A program made the translations under genes and the position numbers. Positions 27,526 to 31,112 of a stretch of DNA of 31,112 bases are shown one piece after another (positions within the stretch are counted from its first letter, which is position 1; each line of letters starts with the position of its first letter). This DNA comes from Salinarimonas sp051117315 (lineage in GTDB: Bacteria > Pseudomonadota > Alphaproteobacteria > Rhizobiales > Beijerinckiaceae): positions 1 to 31,112 of the forward strand of contig JBNPEA010000169.1 of the NCBI GenBank assembly GCA_051117315.1. Reading direction: 5' to 3'. The notes under the pieces were generated by a model, which was not told where the DNA came from, searched no databases, and saw only the letters and a list, made by a program, of their open reading frames with translations.

Positions 27526-28262
27526 GCGCCGCCTCCGGAGGGGAGGGCGCGCAGGTCCGCGCCCGGATCGTGCGCGCCGATCCGGGCGTAGGCGCGGGCG
27601 TGGACGTCGTCGAGCCCCGCCTCGACCGCGCGGCGCGCGGTCTCGATCGCCTCGTGCCCCGCGTCGCGTGCCACCCGGATGGGCTCGCCGATCACGATCG
27701 CGCCGCGCCCGAAGGGCAGGGCGAGGGCCGCCCGGTCCCAGCTGTCGAAGACCTTGCGCCGGCTCGTCACCACCGCGACGGGGACGATCGGCCGCCCGGA
27801 GAGCCGCGCCAGCGTGACGATGCCCTCGCCCGCGCGCCGCGCGATCTTGGGGACGTCGGCGGTCATCACCACGCTCTCGCCCCCCTCGAGCGCCCGCACC
27901 ATCGCGCGCAGCGCCTGGGCGCCGCCCTTCTCGCGCACGCGCCCGCGGCCCCGATCGCCGGATCCGCGGATGGGCCGCACGCCGAGGTGCTCGAGGGCGA
28001 TGGCGTTGAGCTCGCCGTCGCCGGAGCGGGAGACGAGGCAGGCCGTCGGGTCCTGCGGGCGCCGGGCGAGGTGTACCAGGAAGTGCTGGCCGTGCCACAT
28101 CGCCGCGATCACCGGCATCAGCGGCCCGACCCGCTCGTGCGCGTCCGTCGGCTCCATCGTGAACCGGTTCGTGCGGGCCACGAGCCCGAGATAGCGCGCG
28201 AAGGCGAAGCCGGCCGCGGCCCGGACACGGGGATGCCTGCCGATGCGCTTGAGGAGGGACAT
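27522..28262 (-). CDS. DUF374/lysophospholipid acyltransferase-like protein
   Basis: A 246-residue protein with IAAMWHGQHFL (about residues 52-62) where acyltransferases carry their catalytic His, SRSGDGEL, and MTADVPKIARRAGEGIVTLARLSGRPIVPVAVVTSRRKVF. DUF374 proteins are acyltransferase relatives; the family includes LpxJ, a secondary acyltransferase of Helicobacter/Campylobacter lipid A. Its position directly before waaA and lpxK supports a role in lipid A acylation. The classical HX4D motif is not seen, so activity is inferred. Confidence 0.85.
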   Translation of the reverse strand: MSLLKRIGRHPRVRAAAGFAFARYLGLVARTNRFTMEPTDAHERVGPLMPVIAAMWHGQHFLVHLARRPQDPTACLVSRSGDGELNAIALEHLGVRPIRGSGDRGRGRVREKGGAQALRAMVRALEGGESVVMTADVPKIARRAGEGIVTLARLSGRPIVPVAVVTSRRKVFDSWDRAALALPFGRGAIVIGEPIRVARDAGHEAIETARRAVEAGLDDVHARAYARIGAHDPGADLRALPSGGGA

Positions 28263-28292
28263 GCCCGTGGCTTTTCTCGGCCCGCCCGAACG

Positions 28293-28565
28293 TCAGCCGA
28301 CCGGCGGCTCGAGCAGGCGATGCAGATGGACGATGAAGTAGCGCATGTGCGCGTTGTCGACGGTCGCCTGCGCCTTGGCCTTCCAGGCGGCGAACGCCGT
28401 CGCGTAGCTGGGGTAGATGCCGACGATGTCGAGCCCGGCGAGGTCGCGGAAGCGCACGTGCTCGGGATCGTCCAGCTCGCCCCCGAAGACGAGGTGGAGG
28501 AGCTGCGTGTCCCCGGTGGACGTGGTCTCGGCGGCGGTCGGTACGCCCTGCTTGATCTCGGTCAT
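28293..28565 (-). CDS. DUF4170 domain-containing small protein
   Basis: A 90-residue soluble protein with LLHLVFGGELDDP, FRDLAGLDIVGIYPSYATAFAAWKAKAQ and MRYFIVHLHRLL, matching DUF4170. Function unknown. It precedes the DUF374 gene by 30 bp and belongs to the same minus-strand block. The ATG at 28565 fits the domain start; the frame upstream is low-quality. Confidence 0.88.
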   Translation of the reverse strand: MTEIKQGVPTAAETTSTGDTQLLHLVFGGELDDPEHVRFRDLAGLDIVGIYPSYATAFAAWKAKAQATVDNAHMRYFIVHLHRLLEPPVG

Positions 28566-28635
28566 GCTGCTCTCGTCCCGGTCGGGAGCCCGGCTCCCGG
28601 TCAGAGGGTGCACGGCGCCTGCCACGGACGCGGGC

Positions 28636-29472
28636 TCAGCCCGCGGCGGCCGGCCGCCGCGCATCGGTTTCATCGCTCGTCATGGCCTCAACGAGGCGCG
28701 GATGCAAGGCGTGCGAGGCCGCGACGAGGACCCCGTGCACCGGCTCAGCCCGATTGTAGACCGGCACGACGCCGGCCGGGTCCGACAGCGTGCCTCCCGC
28801 CTCGGCGAGAACGAGATCGGCGGCAGCGAGATCCCAGTCGCGTGCATTGGCCGTGACGAGCGCGAGATCGTGCTCGCCCGCGGCGACGCGGGCAATGCGC
28901 AGGGCGAGCGAGGGGACCTTGGCGACGGCGCCGAACGCGCCGGTGCGGCGCGCCAGCGCGTCGACCATGGGCCTGGGTCCCGCGACGCGGGCGCCCTCCA
29001 GCACCTCCCGGGTGCCCGTCGCGATCCGCGCACCGTTGAGCCGCGCACCGGCACCGGCTTGCGCCTCGTAGAAGCCCTCGCGCGCCGGCGCGTGGACCAC
29101 GCCCAGCACGGGCGCACCGTCGACGAGGAGCGCGATCGCCACCGACCAGTCTGGAATGCCGTTGAGGAAGGCACGGGTGCCGTCGATCGGGTCGACGATC
29201 CAGACCAGGCGGCTGGCGAGCCGCGCCGGATCGTCGCGGGTCTCCTCCGACAGCCAGCCCGCCTCCGGCAGGATCTGCGACAGCCGCACCTTCAGGAAGG
29301 CGTCGACGGAGACGTCGGCCTCCGTCACCGGCGAGCCGCCGGCCTTGTTCCAGACCCGCGCCGTCGTCGTCTCGCCGAGGCGGAAGTAGCCTCGCGCGAT
29401 GTCGCCCGCCTCGCGGGCGGCCTCCTCCAGCGCGGAGGCGAGGTCGGCTCGTGTCTGAGCGGAAAGGGGCAT
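28636..29472 (-). CDS. Inositol monophosphatase/CysQ family phosphatase
   Basis: A 278-residue Mg-dependent phosphatase. KAGGSPVTEADVSVD (about residues 43-57), SEE (75-77), the metal site DPIDGTR (94-100) and the C-terminal RDWDLAAADLVLAEAGG are the family motifs. Likely a 3'(2'),5'-bisphosphate nucleotidase recycling pAp, or an inositol/sugar phosphatase; sequence alone does not decide. It heads the lipid A gene block, a linkage common in Hyphomicrobiales. Confidence 0.93.
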   Translation of the reverse strand: MPLSAQTRADLASALEEAAREAGDIARGYFRLGETTTARVWNKAGGSPVTEADVSVDAFLKVRLSQILPEAGWLSEETRDDPARLASRLVWIVDPIDGTRAFLNGIPDWSVAIALLVDGAPVLGVVHAPAREGFYEAQAGAGARLNGARIATGTREVLEGARVAGPRPMVDALARRTGAFGAVAKVPSLALRIARVAAGEHDLALVTANARDWDLAAADLVLAEAGGTLSDPAGVVPVYNRAEPVHGVLVAASHALHPRLVEAMTSDETDARRPAAAG

Positions 29473-29752
29473 CGAGATCTCGTCTGCGGCGGCCGCGACG
29501 GCACGCCCGCTCCGAGACGAAGGTAGGGTCGACCGGGGTCGGGTGCAAGCAGGCTCGCTTCGGGCGGCGGGCGGATCGCGGGCTTTTCCACAAACGCTGC
29601 AAGCATTCGTTCAGCATCGCCCGGATTGAGTGTCTTTTAAACGAAAAGCTCAAGACCCCGCACGCGAAGCATCCGCATGCACGGTGCACGGTTCCAGCGG
29701 CGATCATCCAAAAACAAGCCGCCGACCACCCAACGCTGACAGGGCGTCGAGC
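29473..29752. promoter_or_regulatory. Divergent intergenic region with AT-rich patch
   Basis: 280 bases between the divergent phosphatase and DUF6101-like genes, with no gene seen. From about 29570 the GC content falls. It holds an imperfect hairpin at 29626-29653 (TTGAG-tgt-CTTTT / AAAAG-CTCAA) and a single DnaA-box-like TTTTCCACA at 29584-29592. Promoters for both genes should be here; none is clear. Confidence 0.4.
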
Positions 29753-30256
29753 ATGATGGCGGACAGAACGCAAGCGGCCGGAGCCGTCCCAGTGGACGGC
29801 TCCGGCATTCTCGAGACGGACGAGAGCGCCTGGGACACGCTCGGCCTGTGCGTGCCCCCGGGCCGCCTCGCCGGGCTGGCGATGCGCATCGCCGAGCGCG
29901 CCGAGGGGGAGGCCGCCGCACCCGACGGCGCGCCGGCCTTCGAGATCGCGGCGATCGCCCATACCGGCGAGATCGCCACGGTGCTCGGGCGCTTCGACGA
30001 GGAGGAGATCGTCGCGGTGTGGCGCCGGCTCGGCCAGCAGAGCGGCCTGCCCCTGATGCTGCAGAACCCCGACGGCAGCCTCGGCGCGCCCTATCCGCAG
30101 ATCGGGCCGCTGGCGCTCGGCGAGGTCCGCCAGCGCCGCCGCCACGGGCTCCTCTCGGGCCGCCGGCCGCGGTTCCTCACCCGCCGCAAGACCGGCCGCC
30201 CGGCCGCGCGCCCGCTGGTGTTCCGCGAGCGCGAGATCGTCGCGGGGCGAACCTGA
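29753..30256 (+). CDS. DUF6101-like protein
   Basis: A 167-residue protein of unknown function. The middle reads as a small mixed domain (PGRLAGLAMRIAER, FEIAAIAHTGEIATVLG, EEIVAVWRRLG), and the C-terminus is Arg-rich (RQRRRHGLLSGRRPRFLTRRKTG) ending RPLVFREREIVA, which I associate with DUF6101 proteins of Hyphomicrobiales. Two adjacent ATGs (29753 and 29756) could start it; no strong ribosome binding site is seen. It converges on the HAD phosphatase with a 19-bp gap. Family assignment is from memory of the tail motif. Confidence 0.7.
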   Translation: MMADRTQAAGAVPVDGSGILETDESAWDTLGLCVPPGRLAGLAMRIAERAEGEAAAPDGAPAFEIAAIAHTGEIATVLGRFDEEEIVAVWRRLGQQSGLPLMLQNPDGSLGAPYPQIGPLALGEVRQRRRHGLLSGRRPRFLTRRKTGRPAARPLVFREREIVAGRT

Positions 30257-30275
30257 GCCGAGGTACGTCGCCGGC

Positions 30276-30968
30276 TCAGGCTGCGGCCTCACAGCCGGGC
30301 AGGACGGGCCAGTCCCGCGCGCGGGCGTGCGCCGCGAGCGCCGTGCCTTCACCGACCGCGATCCCCGATCCAACGGCCTCGAGCATCGGCAGGTCCGACA
30401 TGTCGTCGCCGACCGCGACGCAAACGGCCGGGTCGACGCCCGTGCGCCGGAGAAAGAGGGCGATCGCGTCGGCCTTTCCGGCTCCGATCGTCTGGGGCAC
30501 GCCGATCCCGCCGGTGAGGCGCCCGTCCGGCCCCACGAGCATCGTGGTGGCAAGGATATGCGCGACCCCGAGCCGAGCCGCGATCGGCTCGAGAATCGCC
30601 GCGAAGGAGCCCGAGACGAAGACCGGCGCCTTCCCGGATGTGCGCAGTTGATCGAGCAATCGGCAGCTTTCCGGCAGGAACAGTCGATCGGCGCCGGCGA
30701 GCCGCATCGCCGCCCAGTTCGTGCCCGCCGCCTCCAGCTCGTCGGGCCGTACCCCGGCGAAGTACTGGTAGTAGGCCCGGTTCAGATCCGTGCGCGGCAC
30801 GCCCGCGCCGCGCATGCGCGCGAAGTCCGCCTCGAACCGGGCGAGCAGAGCCTCGTCGCCGCGCTGGACGCGCGACCAGTAGCGGAAGAAGTCGAACATG
30901 CTCTTGATGCGGATGAGCGTGTCGTCGACATCGAAGAAAGCCCAGCCCGGCGTGTCGCGCGTCGTCAT
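30276..30968 (-). CDS. HAD-IB family phosphatase (SerB-like)
   Basis: A 230-residue HAD hydrolase. Motif I is DVDDT with the nucleophile Asp13 and acid Asp15, motif II is the Ser in VFVSGSF, motif III is the Lys in GAGKADAI, and motif IV is GDDMSDLPML. A helical cap (about residues 20-90, AYYQYFAGV) is typical of subfamily IB, which includes phosphoserine phosphatase and lipid phosphatases. The substrate is unknown. Its ATG overlaps the stop of the upstream gene (ATGA), so it is coupled to the truncated gene at the window edge. Confidence 0.93.
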   Translation of the reverse strand: MTTRDTPGWAFFDVDDTLIRIKSMFDFFRYWSRVQRGDEALLARFEADFARMRGAGVPRTDLNRAYYQYFAGVRPDELEAAGTNWAAMRLAGADRLFLPESCRLLDQLRTSGKAPVFVSGSFAAILEPIAARLGVAHILATTMLVGPDGRLTGGIGVPQTIGAGKADAIALFLRRTGVDPAVCVAVGDDMSDLPMLEAVGSGIAVGEGTALAAHARARDWPVLPGCEAAA

Positions 30969-31112
30969 CGTTCGGGTTCCTCGTCGTATCTGCGCCGCCT
31001 GCTGCGTGTTTGGAAGTCGGGCGCGCTGCCGACGACGCCGGCAGCGACCCAGCGGGCCGGCGAGACCTCGATGACGAAGCAGCGGATCTTGGCGAGCGGC
31101 ACGCCCGTCACG
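30965..31112 (-). CDS. C-terminal end of an unknown protein (cut by window edge)
   Basis: The last 48 codons of a minus-strand gene entering from beyond 31112. The visible end reads VPLAKIRCFVIEVSPARWVAA, then an Arg-rich tail RSRRRRYDEEPER. I do not recognise it. The ATGA overlap with the HAD gene supports that it is a real coding end. Confidence 0.55.
   Translation of the reverse strand, partial: VTGVPLAKIRCFVIEVSPARWVAAGVVGSAPDFQTRSRRRRYDEEPER

Noticed and set aside
29584..29592. Chromosome replication origin suggested by a DnaA-box-like site
   Set aside because: Only one relaxed match and none of the usual alphaproteobacterial origin neighbours.

Overview
The window is very GC-rich DNA with dense, short-spaced bacterial genes. 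The gene set points to an alphaproteobacterium of the order Hyphomicrobiales (Rhizobiales): CarD next to a 7Fe ferredoxin; trpD-trpC-moaC-moeA; pdxH / lipoprotein / DnaJ / fabI / histidine phosphatase; rpmB with a DUF3108 gene; and a CysQ-like phosphatase / DUF4170 / DUF374 / waaA / lpxK / DUF2093 lipopolysaccharide block. It looks like a chromosome. I see no phage, plasmid, transposase, CRISPR, rRNA or tRNA. The genus is a guess (a Methylobacterium- or Salinarimonas-like lineage).

Layout. 1-3700: carD and fdxA on the minus strand, a previously easy-to-miss 57-residue HTH-like protein on the minus strand, then a HerA-like ATPase on the plus strand. 3800-9640: plus-strand run comEC, trpD, trpC, moaC, moeA (tryptophan synthesis and molybdenum cofactor). 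9700-12000: minus-strand peptide-type solute-binding protein and pdxH. 12080-15475: plus-strand lipoprotein, DnaJ-type co-chaperone, fabI, histidine phosphatase. 15770-20950: plus-strand peptide-type ABC transporter (two permeases, two ATPases, all coupled by 4-bp overlaps) followed by an amidase-signature hydrolase. 20956-21515: three head-to-tail copies of a 188-bp MITE-like repeat between two convergent genes. 21520-22550: minus-strand queuosine-precursor transporter and rpmB. 22833-25232: plus-strand DUF3108 protein, hrcA, DUF2093 protein. 25229-29472: minus-strand lipid A/Kdo block. 29753-31112: a plus-strand DUF6101-like gene, then a minus-strand HAD phosphatase coupled to a gene cut by the window edge.

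How it fits together. Most genes are housekeeping. The accessory-looking part is the peptide-type importer: the binding protein (9710-11197) and the membrane/ATPase/amidase operon (15772-20950) sit on opposite strands on either side of a conserved core block, which suggests acquisition or rearrangement around that block. The most unusual DNA features are the 188-bp tandem repeat, two stacked hairpins in the carD leader, a perfect palindrome inside a candidate fdxA promoter, and a 10-codon His-rich reading frame that overlaps the hrcA start.
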